Assembly: GCA_964404255.1 (NCBI GenBank)
Contig: CAYOJJ010000016.1
Location: 1-64,000 of the forward strand
Length of the DNA: 64,000 nt
Direction of reading: 5' to 3'
Origin: JAFDZW01 sp964404255
GTDB taxonomy: Bacteria > Bacteroidota > Ignavibacteria > Palsa-1295
Below the pieces are notes generated by a model. That model was given only the letters and a program-made list of their open reading frames with translations. It searched no databases and was not told the DNA's origin. Both the position numbers and the translations under genes were made by a program. This document shows, one piece after another, positions 33,881 to 40,825 of the stretch. The first letter of the stretch is position 1; every line of letters begins with the position of its first letter.

Positions 33881-35989
33881 TTAATACACAAACGTATGCG
33901 GCCCCGCACCGGTACACGGATTGTTTACATTAAACGACCAGCACACGGTAACGGGAGCCGAGCCGTTACAGGGATAGATAGTTATGCAGATAACGTGTGG
34001 GCCATTTACTAACGTAGTGGTATCCACAAAGAGCGGGCAATCTATAATATGACCGCTCCGCTCCCACCCGGGTATTGTTTTGTAGGGCAACCCGTCGAGC
34101 GTTGATTCTATCCTATCAACACAACCGTCGTACTGCACACCAAAGACAAAAGTAATAACTCCGCAAATCGGCTCGAACGGATTTATCTTTGGTGGTTTTA
34201 GTACCGGCGGATCGCCGGGGTCACCGGGTGGAGCTATAGTAATAGAAGGCGGAGTAATACCAAAGATAACTCTACGTTCAATCCCGCGAATATGCTTTAA
34301 GAAACTACCGGGCTTCCGTGAGATTTCAATGATAGAAAAACGGCCATAGTCAGAACCATTATATAATAATCCCGGCGAAGCATCGAAGTACCGAAGGTTT
34401 GCAAAGTCTCCCCAATCTAAAAAACCGAACGTTCCTACTTCCGAAGGAAAGGGTTCGATTCCGGTATCGAGAGCATCGAACTCTACAACAGCGCGGGTGC
34501 CGCCCCACAAATCCCAATTTTTAAAGACGTGAAAACTATTCCATTGGTTAAACGATAGTGTTGTACTATCTTCGACCTGGCTAACAGAGTTAGCATACCA
34601 TCCGAGTTTAGGTTCGGTCGTATTCCATACAAAGAGTTCGATCTTACGAATACCGTTAGCAGGATTACCGTCTTTTGAATTGCCTCTAAATCTAAATAAG
34701 GTTTTATATGAGATGTCTTTTCCTTCACCGTACCGAAACGACGACGAAGCCGGGGTTGCGATGAAGTCCCCGGGCGTTGGTACATCGACGGTTATACTCT
34801 TAATCCATACGGCGGCGGGATTATATTTAATGGTTTTCTCTACCGCCGTACAATCAATAGAGAGCGGAAAATCGTCGAGCGAACAGAAGACCCACCGCGA
34901 AGCAGAAGGCCAGTTTGCGGAGAGTTGCGCTTTCGTGTTGCCAAGTGATTTAGTGCGTACTTCCCATACTTCGCGGAGCGTTGGCAGTTCTACATCGAAC
35001 TTAAGAAAGAATTCCCGGGAGAGCGTTACCATAGCATCGCCGAGGGTTTGCCACCGTGAGTATAACGAAAGTTCTCCCGCGTTATTATCCGAGGTATCCG
35101 AAGCTGCTACAAAGTACGGAGCAAAGACTATATGAAACGAGGCATCGGTCATATAGACAAATATCCCTATGTAATGCAAACTCTTTGCCGTTATATGAAC
35201 ACTCGGGGCTTCGTCGCTATGAATGAAGTAGTCAAGAAAAAAAGAGTTAGAAAAGCCGTTGGTATCCTTCGAGGTAGTCTGCCATTCGTTAAGAGTAGAA
35301 TCCGAAAGAGCTACTAATTTCGTCGGTGAACAGTACCTTACTAAGCCATAGAGTAATTCAAAAATAGAAGCGATAGGCTTTTCAATGGAATAGGTACTTC
35401 TAAACGAAGTAAGAAAGCCGGAAGCAGGCCGGGCAAACATAACGTGCAACCAATGAACGAAGGTCATTTCCAGACCGCCGATATGAAGTTTGCGCGTAGG
35501 ATTTTTAATAAGTCCCTGTTGCTCTTTGAACGACTGGTAGTCGACATACCCGGTAGCTTCGTTACGGCTAAGTTTACCCCACCAGATTAGCCGCGTTTTT
35601 TTGGCTCCGGTCATCGTGAACGGTGCAAGGTCGGGGATATTATGCGCGCGTGGAGCGAGCACTACTTCGAGCCATACGTCGTATGCAAGTGTTCGCCATG
35701 CAATGATTAAGTGAGAGAGTACCGGATCGGCATCGAGGGTTAGCTTAAAGTTTTGATGTTCTATAGAGCCTTGAAATAACTCATTCTCAAATGAACTCTG
35801 TACATCACCGAACCCGTCGTCAAATACAAGGTCGCCGGAAACTTCCGTCGCATTTGAGTTGCCGCTAACACGGAACAGCCGTGAGGAATGATATTCCATC
35901 GAATACACGGAATCCGTTTCGTTCGGCACGTCGTAGAGCCTCACGTAATACGTGCCTTCGGGTTTCGGTATGGAACACGTGAAATGCAA
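33881..35989 (-). CDS. putative tail tip / distal tail protein
   Basis: The 702-residue protein is rich in beta structure and aromatic residues. The first 150 residues (IPKPEGTYYVRLYDVPN, then HQNFKLTLDADPVLSHLIIA) could form a distal-tail-like ring domain. The final 100 residues hold four Cys in ICGVITFVFGVQYDGC and CPLF...CITIYPC and look like an Ig or carbohydrate-binding module. No catalytic motif was seen. Position between the tail chaperone and the tape measure supports a tail-tip or receptor-binding role. It starts with TTG at 35989; the next in-frame Met is 29 residues in. The specific family was not recognised. Confidence 0.55.
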   Translation of the reverse strand: MHFTCSIPKPEGTYYVRLYDVPNETDSVYSMEYHSSRLFRVSGNSNATEVSGDLVFDDGFGDVQSSFENELFQGSIEHQNFKLTLDADPVLSHLIIAWRTLAYDVWLEVVLAPRAHNIPDLAPFTMTGAKKTRLIWWGKLSRNEATGYVDYQSFKEQQGLIKNPTRKLHIGGLEMTFVHWLHVMFARPASGFLTSFRSTYSIEKPIASIFELLYGLVRYCSPTKLVALSDSTLNEWQTTSKDTNGFSNSFFLDYFIHSDEAPSVHITAKSLHYIGIFVYMTDASFHIVFAPYFVAASDTSDNNAGELSLYSRWQTLGDAMVTLSREFFLKFDVELPTLREVWEVRTKSLGNTKAQLSANWPSASRWVFCSLDDFPLSIDCTAVEKTIKYNPAAVWIKSITVDVPTPGDFIATPASSSFRYGEGKDISYKTLFRFRGNSKDGNPANGIRKIELFVWNTTEPKLGWYANSVSQVEDSTTLSFNQWNSFHVFKNWDLWGGTRAVVEFDALDTGIEPFPSEVGTFGFLDWGDFANLRYFDASPGLLYNGSDYGRFSIIEISRKPGSFLKHIRGIERRVIFGITPPSITIAPPGDPGDPPVLKPPKINPFEPICGVITFVFGVQYDGCVDRIESTLDGLPYKTIPGWERSGHIIDCPLFVDTTTLVNGPHVICITIYPCNGSAPVTVCWSFNVNNPCTGAGPHTFVY

Positions 35990-36037
35990 GTGGAGTACCT
36001 TTCTGTTATTTGGGAGTAAATATATTTGTAAACCTGT

Positions 36038-36128
36038 TGCTTATCCGCCCCTAAACTCTGAATTCATTTCAGAGTCAGCAGGAAAGCCGGGTACATTTAG
36101 GATAAGCACAACAACCACCCGGCTTTCC
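36038..36128. other. structured intergenic element, possible pseudoknot
   Basis: GGAAAGCCGGGT 36081-36092 pairs perfectly with ACCCGGCTTTCC 36117-36128. ACTCTGAA 36055-36062 pairs with TTCAGAGT 36068-36075. TGCTTATCC 36038-36046 pairs with GGATAAGCA 36100-36108, which crosses the first stem. It lies between the frameshifted chaperone and the tail tip gene. No U-tract follows on the minus strand, so a simple terminator is unlikely. Confidence 0.55.
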
Positions 36129-36130
36129 GA

Positions 36131-36517
36131 TTATTCGTCTTTTAAATAGAGCGTGGTTAGTTTCATCGCAAGGGCTTCCTGTACTTCGAGCAGTGTGTAG
36201 TTGTGCAGTATTATAAAGTAATCGTTCATGTTCTCATTTGCCAGTTGCCATGCCAAGTGGCAGTCGACCAGTTCTTCGGGGAGTACCTGATCTGAGTACC
36301 GGTGACCGCACTGAAGCAACGCATCGAATTCAATCCCTTCTTCGTCACAGGTTCGTTTAGCTGCTTCCTCGATTGCACGTCGCTTTCGTACAAAGTCCGA
36401 TTCGTAGCGTTCGGAGAATATTGGCCAGCTTGCCTTGCGTTCGAGATAAGTGGCTGTTTCCTCGCTTAAGGCACCAAGAAAAAAGTTTGTGCCTTTATGA
36501 CCTCGCTTTCTTCGCAC
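36131..36517 (-). CDS. tail assembly chaperone, frameshift extension (GT-like)
   Basis: This frame overlaps the end of the upstream chaperone gene by 52 bases and has no good start of its own (GTG at 36517). It is best read as the -1 extension. After FF at the slip site it continues LGALSEETATYLERKASWPI for 115 residues, giving a fusion of about 270 residues. In lambda and many other phages the G and GT products, made from such an overlap upstream of the tape measure gene, assist tape measure and tube assembly. Sequence similarity is not needed for the call; position and slip site carry it. Confidence 0.72.
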   Translation of the reverse strand: MRRKRGHKGTNFFLGALSEETATYLERKASWPIFSERYESDFVRKRRAIEEAAKRTCDEEGIEFDALLQCGHRYSDQVLPEELVDCHLAWQLANENMNDYFIILHNYTLLEVQEALAMKLTTLYLKDE

Positions 36518-36942
36518 TTATCCCATGCAATGTTTTCGGCAGTTATAGCGTGCTCGGCGACGAGCGGAAAGTGTAAGCAGAGACCGGCGAGTTCGTAGTT
36601 CATCTTTTTAGATTGCTCTTCGAGTTTATCTATTTCTTTGTAGAGTTCTTCGAGGGCTTTTTCTACCTGTTCGCTGTTCTCGGCTTTCGTTTTGATTACA
36701 TCGGTTAATTGCTTATGCAAGTCGATTCGTTGGCTTTCCAAACCGGCGAGTTTCGAGGCAACGATCTGTTGCCGCCGTACAATAGTTTTGAACTGTTGTT
36801 TCAAATACATAAGCGTCGGCATTACACTACATTCAATCGTTACGCCGTCCGTGGTTATCAGTGTCACTTTACGTTCACCGCGCGGCGGGAGTTTGGCTTC
36901 GGCGGTTTCGTTTGTTTCGGGAGTTTTCTGTTCGGTTGTCAT
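36466..36942 (-). CDS. tail assembly chaperone (G-like)
   Basis: The 158-residue protein starts at ATG 36942. An N-terminal acidic stretch is followed by a small beta part (KVTLITTDGVTIECSVMPTL) and a coiled coil (EQVEKALEELYKEIDKLEEQ). It ends IKAQTFFLVP. The slippery heptamer T TTT TTC lies over its last Phe pair, three codons before the stop LVP end. The usual role is to bind the tape measure protein during tail assembly. It is followed by the frameshift extension and preceded by the gene at 36973 after 30 bases. Confidence 0.75.
   Translation of the reverse strand: MTTEQKTPETNETAEAKLPPRGERKVTLITTDGVTIECSVMPTLMYLKQQFKTIVRRQQIVASKLAGLESQRIDLHKQLTDVIKTKAENSEQVEKALEELYKEIDKLEEQSKKMNYELAGLCLHFPLVAEHAITAENIAWDKCEESEVIKAQTFFLVP
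36478..36484 (-). promoter_or_regulatory. programmed -1 frameshift slippery site T TTT TTC
   Basis: On the minus strand the zero-frame codons are ACT TTT TTC TTG. Slipping back one base after TTC lets both tRNAs re-pair on TTT TTT, and reading continues CTT GGT GCC, exactly the frame of the downstream gene. This is a canonical X XXY YYZ heptamer. Confidence 0.78.
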
Positions 36943-36972
36943 TGTATGTTCTTTCTATAAACGTGAGAGGAT

Positions 36973-37542
36973 TTACGCATTAATCATGTACTCACTTACT
37001 CGTTCTGCGATAGCGTTAAAATCACTGGAGCGAATATCCAAGACCGTGTCCCCGTCGGATAAGCTAATACTTAGCACTCTATAATAGTAATATACCACCG
37101 AAGCGGGAGCCGTAAAGAGTGAATCTTTACTATACAGGGTTATCGCGTTCTTATGAGTAGCAAAAGCATAGAGTGTTTCTTCATCGCCGCCGATGAGAAT
37201 TTCGGCAATGGATACGCGCGGAACGTGTACGAAGGTGCCCGGAGTTTTTTCTAAAAAAATAACATCCCCGGCAATTCGTAATTGTCCGTCCGGCAGTGTC
37301 ATTTTATAGAGGTCTGCTACCGAAGTATCAACAAGGGCCGTGGAAGTAGAAAGCGGCGATGAGAAATTATCCCCTAAGACAAAGTCATCGTTAGCCGAAG
37401 CAAGTTCTTCGTTATATTCCCCCATGACAACGGCGTAGTATAGGTCGCGATTAGTTGAGAAATCCGAACGGTTGCTAAGTCCCGGCTCGATATTCTTTAT
37501 TAGCTTATCTAATTGATCTCTGGTGTATTCGATCTGATTCAT
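36973..37542 (-). CDS. phage late protein, unknown function
   Basis: The 189-residue protein is mixed alpha/beta: a helical start (MNQIEYTRDQLDKLIKNIEP), then GQLRIAGDVIFLEKTPGTFV and ETLYAFATHKNAITLYSKDS. No signal peptide or known motif is seen. It lies between 37548 (five-base gap) and the tail chaperone. In tailed phages this slot often holds neck or tail assembly proteins, but no family match can be claimed. Confidence 0.6.
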   Translation of the reverse strand: MNQIEYTRDQLDKLIKNIEPGLSNRSDFSTNRDLYYAVVMGEYNEELASANDDFVLGDNFSSPLSTSTALVDTSVADLYKMTLPDGQLRIAGDVIFLEKTPGTFVHVPRVSIAEILIGGDEETLYAFATHKNAITLYSKDSLFTAPASVVYYYYRVLSISLSDGDTVLDIRSSDFNAIAERVSEYMINA

Positions 37543-37547
37543 ACTCG

Positions 37548-38114
37548 TTACGGTTCGGAGCCGCTTCGTTTGGTGGAGAAGGTTTGTAGTACATTGCCGA
37601 AGGGTACGGTCTTCTTTCGGGTATAAGTTAGCGTGCCTTTTGAAAAAGAGAACTTGTCACACACTACTATTTCAAAGCCCGGAATGATACACGACACACT
37701 CGATTGTTCCTGTTGCCGGGGAGAATCATACCCGCGTTTGCCAACGATTGTAATTCTGTTGTCGAGTATTTTCCCGTTGCCGAGGTAGTAGGTTTTGAAA
37801 AACCATAGTTGGTTGTCATCGCACCAAAAGGCGAACGACCGTTTCCCCCGTAGGTACGCATAATAGAACGCGAAATCGTCGGCGGTATTTTGGGCCGGTG
37901 TTGCCGATCCGCTAACCGTAAACCAGTTGGTATCTTCAGCCGCCGACCCGTCGCCGTCAACTTCGAATATATCCTCACAAAGCAGTTGCACTCCTTCGAG
38001 GAAGTGTCCGCACTCGATCCAGGTCTCGCGCCGCGTAGTTGGCAAATAGGTACCAACAAAGGCGCGACGCATCCTTGCGAGTGAAACGCGCTGTAAACTT
38101 TTACCAGAGAGCAT
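37548..38114 (-). CDS. phage late protein, unknown function
   Basis: This is a 188-residue beta-rich protein with ETWIECGHFLEGVQLLCEDI, DDFAFYYAYLRGKRSFAFWC and a C-terminal CIIPGFEIVVCDKFSFSKGT. The ATG at 38114 overlaps the end of the preceding gene by 14 bases, a sign of translational coupling. It could be a baseplate hub or distal tail component, judged by position only. Confidence 0.55.
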   Translation of the reverse strand: MLSGKSLQRVSLARMRRAFVGTYLPTTRRETWIECGHFLEGVQLLCEDIFEVDGDGSAAEDTNWFTVSGSATPAQNTADDFAFYYAYLRGKRSFAFWCDDNQLWFFKTYYLGNGKILDNRITIVGKRGYDSPRQQEQSSVSCIIPGFEIVVCDKFSFSKGTLTYTRKKTVPFGNVLQTFSTKRSGSEP

Positions 38115-38559
38115 TGTCGAGAACGAGTTGTGAGTACCGGGTGAAAAAGTCCGCGAAGTTATCGTAGTAGTTCGGTTCTTTCTCTACTATCGTTATTGTT
38201 TTGCGTTTTAAGGAGCGGCGATCTTGCAGATATTCGAAGACGAACCGGTCGTCGAGTTCGACCTCGAAGGCCGTTTCAATCGTAGTGTTTTTATATTTGC
38301 GTTTCCAAATAATTGTTTTTGCCGTGAGGAAGCGTAAGAAGTTTAGGCGGTGGTCTTCGTTTTGCAGTGTACCGGCTCCAAAGGTAAGCGTCCAGACTTC
38401 TTTAATATCGAAGCGGAGACCATTCGTGGAGCCGGTGGCGCGGACTCTATCGTTTTTGTGTAAATCAAAAGCAGGTTCTTTGTCGATGGGAGTTACCTTC
38501 CATTCAATCCGTTCTTCTTTCCCTTCGGAATCATATCCGATTAAAATAAAGTTATACAT
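38101..38559 (-). CDS. phage late protein, unknown function
   Basis: The 152-residue protein has alternating strands and charged loops: MYNFILIGYDSEGKEERIEW, RFDIKEVWTLTFGAGTLQNE and TIIWKRKYKNTTIETAFEVE. It starts at ATG 38559, after a hairpin that separates it from the tail tube gene. Beta-rich character and position just after the tube suggest a tail component, possibly a neck or tip protein. Confidence 0.55.
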   Translation of the reverse strand: MYNFILIGYDSEGKEERIEWKVTPIDKEPAFDLHKNDRVRATGSTNGLRFDIKEVWTLTFGAGTLQNEDHRLNFLRFLTAKTIIWKRKYKNTTIETAFEVELDDRFVFEYLQDRRSLKRKTITIVEKEPNYYDNFADFFTRYSQLVLDNALW

Positions 38560-38597
38560 ACTCGGACTCCTTAGTTTTCATGTCTTTTGTTGATTGA

Positions 38598-38628
38598 GAG
38601 CCGGTGTGTGTTGCACCGGCTCTTTTTT
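38598..38628 (+). terminator. strong hairpin with T-tract, opposite in sense to the tail operon
   Basis: GAGCCGGTG 38598-38606 pairs with CACCGGCTC 38614-38622, then six T on the plus strand. The genes on both sides read leftward, so as a terminator it would stop antisense transcripts. On the minus strand it lacks a U-tract and may only protect or process the message between the tube and later genes. Confidence 0.6.
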
Positions 38629-38632
38629 AGTA

Positions 38633-39250
38633 TTAGGAAGCCTGTAACACTTTACCGTGTTGGTAGGGAGCGACCAGCGCGGGAATAGTCATACCGGTAA
38701 AGAGCGAATCTGCCGGAGCATCGGCAGCATCCGAACCGTTAGCATCAATCGAGTACGCTTGTAATTTGATCTGATTCCATTGTTTAGCTTTTGAGGAATC
38801 CTGACCGCCTGCCGGTTTGAATTGCCCGATGAAGTAACGGCACCGGTGCTTCCCGTTCATGTCTTTATAAAAGTAGAAAATATCGAAGACCGGCTTATTG
38901 GTATCGAGCGAACTTCCTTTGGAGCCGACCTTTGCCGTGTTGTCTTCCATGATTAATTCGTCGCCCGACGTATCTGCACTGCTGGCCGGTGCAAGCAGTT
39001 CGAGCATATTCATTCGAGCGGTATCGTTTTCAATGATAGTAGCAGAGAGTAAGTAGGAGCCGTCGTCTTGACGCGGGCAACTCGATTCTACGATGTTGCC
39101 GAGGAAGTGTGCCGTGCCGCCGTCTTCGCCGAAGACATCGTCGGCAGTTCGCGCGATGTATTTACCGTTGGTATCAATATCTTTGTGAACGATCACGATG
39201 TTGTTACCGCCGTCGCGCGTTGCAAGGGCGAGATTTTTACTTAGTACCAT
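38633..39250 (-). CDS. putative major tail tube protein
   Basis: The 205-residue protein is of typical tube-protein size and acidity, with beta strands around NIVIVHKDIDTNGKYIARTA, AHFLGNIVESSCPRQDDGSY and a C-terminal MTIPALVAPYQHGKVLQAS. It lies after head-completion genes and before the tail chaperone, the normal position for the tube. No sheath gene was recognised beside it, which favours a non-contractile tail. The call rests on position and general character. Confidence 0.5.
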   Translation of the reverse strand: MVLSKNLALATRDGGNNIVIVHKDIDTNGKYIARTADDVFGEDGGTAHFLGNIVESSCPRQDDGSYLLSATIIENDTARMNMLELLAPASSADTSGDELIMEDNTAKVGSKGSSLDTNKPVFDIFYFYKDMNGKHRCRYFIGQFKPAGGQDSSKAKQWNQIKLQAYSIDANGSDAADAPADSLFTGMTIPALVAPYQHGKVLQAS

Positions 39251-39310
39251 AGGACTCTTTCTTATTTTGGTGGAGAACTGTTGTCAAAACCGAAGCACCG
39301 AAGCGCGTAC

Positions 39311-39514
39311 TTATTCTACTGCTTCTACTTTTGCATTCTTATAGATATTCTCGTCGGTTAATTCTTGGTCGGCAGGAATAAGCACCAAACGCGAGGCGAT
39401 CTTTTTCCCGGAAGCCGAGTAGAAGTTTACCCGAACAAGGCTTTCATTTATAGCAGTAGTGGTAATAGCTTCGGCCTGTTTGCCTTCGATCTGTTGTGGA
39501 GTTATCTTAATCAT
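39311..39514 (-). CDS. small phage protein, unknown
   Basis: The 67-residue protein is probably a small beta domain with LVRVNFYSASGKKIASRLVL, then IPADQELTDENIYKNAKVEA. It starts at ATG 39514, 24 bases after the previous gene. Such small proteins beside capsid genes are often decoration or head-tail adaptor subunits. No family was recognised. Confidence 0.5.
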   Translation of the reverse strand: MIKITPQQIEGKQAEAITTTAINESLVRVNFYSASGKKIASRLVLIPADQELTDENIYKNAKVEAVE

Positions 39515-39538
39515 GGAAGTACCTTTCTATCTTAATTG

Positions 39539-40141
39539 CTATGAATGAGAGTAATGAATGACCGTAGCATTCGAGCAGGAAATCGAGCAGTCGCCGCTTA
39601 CACTTAGCGTTGCTTTTATGGTAATGGTATGGTTTATATTTGCGGCAACCCCTTCGAAGACTGCACCCGCTTTAGCGAAGGTGAAGGTATCGGTTGCCAT
39701 TGCATTTGGCGTTAGTGCGGATATGCTGCTATTACATAAGTACAGCGATGAGTTATGATAAAACAGATAGAACCGGCAGAGCGTGAAGGCGGTCGTATCG
39801 TCGGCGATATTTTGGCTGTTGCCGAGTGCTGTATTATCGTTTCCGCAAAAGACACTCATCGCAAGGTTTACATCGCTTCCGGTGGTATTGGTAAGACCAA
39901 AGAGTGCCGTTACTTCAATAAGGTCGCCCGTGCTAAGCGTATTTGCTCCGAGTGTAAAGGTGAGTAACGAACTTTCTTCTATCGTACCGCTAACCGTAGA
40001 GCACACGAGCGTAGGATTGTAGGTCATAACTACAGCATCCGGCCCGCCGCTATAAGAAATCGTTTCGGCTTCATCGTCAAAGGTAGCGCCGCCAAAGAGA
40101 CCGAAGCGTTTGAACAGTTTATAATAAAATGATTTTTGCAT
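39539..40141 (-). CDS. phage structural protein, Ser/Thr-rich, unknown
   Basis: The 200-residue protein has an N-terminal MQKSFYYKLFKRFGLFGGAT followed by a Ser/Thr/Asn-rich beta domain (LLTFTLGANTLSTGDLIEVT, HTITIKATLSVSGDCSISCS) with several Cys. The composition resembles capsid decoration or head-fibre proteins exposed on the particle. Position between the head-completion gene and the tail tube supports that, but homology was not recognised. Confidence 0.5.
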   Translation of the reverse strand: MQKSFYYKLFKRFGLFGGATFDDEAETISYSGGPDAVVMTYNPTLVCSTVSGTIEESSLLTFTLGANTLSTGDLIEVTALFGLTNTTGSDVNLAMSVFCGNDNTALGNSQNIADDTTAFTLCRFYLFYHNSSLYLCNSSISALTPNAMATDTFTFAKAGAVFEGVAANINHTITIKATLSVSGDCSISCSNATVIHYSHS

Positions 40142-40192
40142 TGTTGTTCTTTCCCGTTGTATATTTGCGTGACGACTGATACTCTCTCATCA

Positions 40193-40260
40193 GGAAGGCT
40201 CGGAAGCGGCAGTAACAATGTGATGATGGATGAAGAAAGAAATCGCCGCTTCTGCCTTCC
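40193..40260. other. long hairpin between head genes
   Basis: GGAAGGC 40193-40199 and GAAGCGGC 40203-40210 pair with GCCGCTTC 40245-40252 and GCCTTCC 40254-40260, a 15-pair stem with one small asymmetric bulge. No T-tract flanks it on either strand. It may be a message-processing or stability element between 40309 and 40141. Confidence 0.5.
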
Positions 40261-40308
40261 CACCTACGCCCGACGAAAAGCGAAGGTCAGTTTTCAGATG
40301 TCACCCTT

Positions 40309-40791
40309 TTAGATGTCATACAGTGAGTAATTTCCATCGTCGGACTCCCAGCCCCGTTCGTTGTCGTCCTCATCGTATATGATTGAATCCATGTACGGGC
40401 TGAGTCTTTTTAGTGCTTCCATTTCCCAAAAGTCCGCGATCACAGAAATATCTTTCGGGTTGCCGAAGACCGTTCTACTCTTTCCGATCCCTGCTTCGAG
40501 CTTGTATCCCGTCTGTTGTAGTTGAGTGTTACTTAAGATAGTAGGAAGGAAGGAGAGTGCAAAACAGGCTTCTGCTTCGGCGAATACTTGTTTCTTTTCT
40601 TTTTGGTCGTCACTCGACGAATCGTTGTAGTTGCTTACGATCTTATAGACAAACGCGGAGACCAGTAACCGCAAGTGTAGCGAGGCTTCCGTGAGGGCCG
40701 GTGTTAGTTGAGCATCGGTAACCCCACCGGCGGACTCCGTAAGAAGTCCGCCGAGCGTGCGAAGTTGAGTGATGTCAGCAATCGGGGTCAT
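40309..40791 (-). CDS. head completion / connector-like protein
   Basis: This 160-residue protein is mostly helical: ITQLRTLGGLLTESAGGVTD, LHLRLLVSAFVYKIVSNYND, EAEACFALSFLPTILSN. Helical proteins of about this size, directly after the capsid gene, usually close the head-tail connector ring (gp6/gp15-like). It starts at ATG 40791, 34 bases after the capsid gene. The functional call rests on context. Confidence 0.5.
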   Translation of the reverse strand: MTPIADITQLRTLGGLLTESAGGVTDAQLTPALTEASLHLRLLVSAFVYKIVSNYNDSSSDDQKEKKQVFAEAEACFALSFLPTILSNTQLQQTGYKLEAGIGKSRTVFGNPKDISVIADFWEMEALKRLSPYMDSIIYDEDDNERGWESDDGNYSLYDI

Positions 40792-40825
40792 AGCAATTCT
40801 TTCTTGTAATAGTTAGGTGATTATT

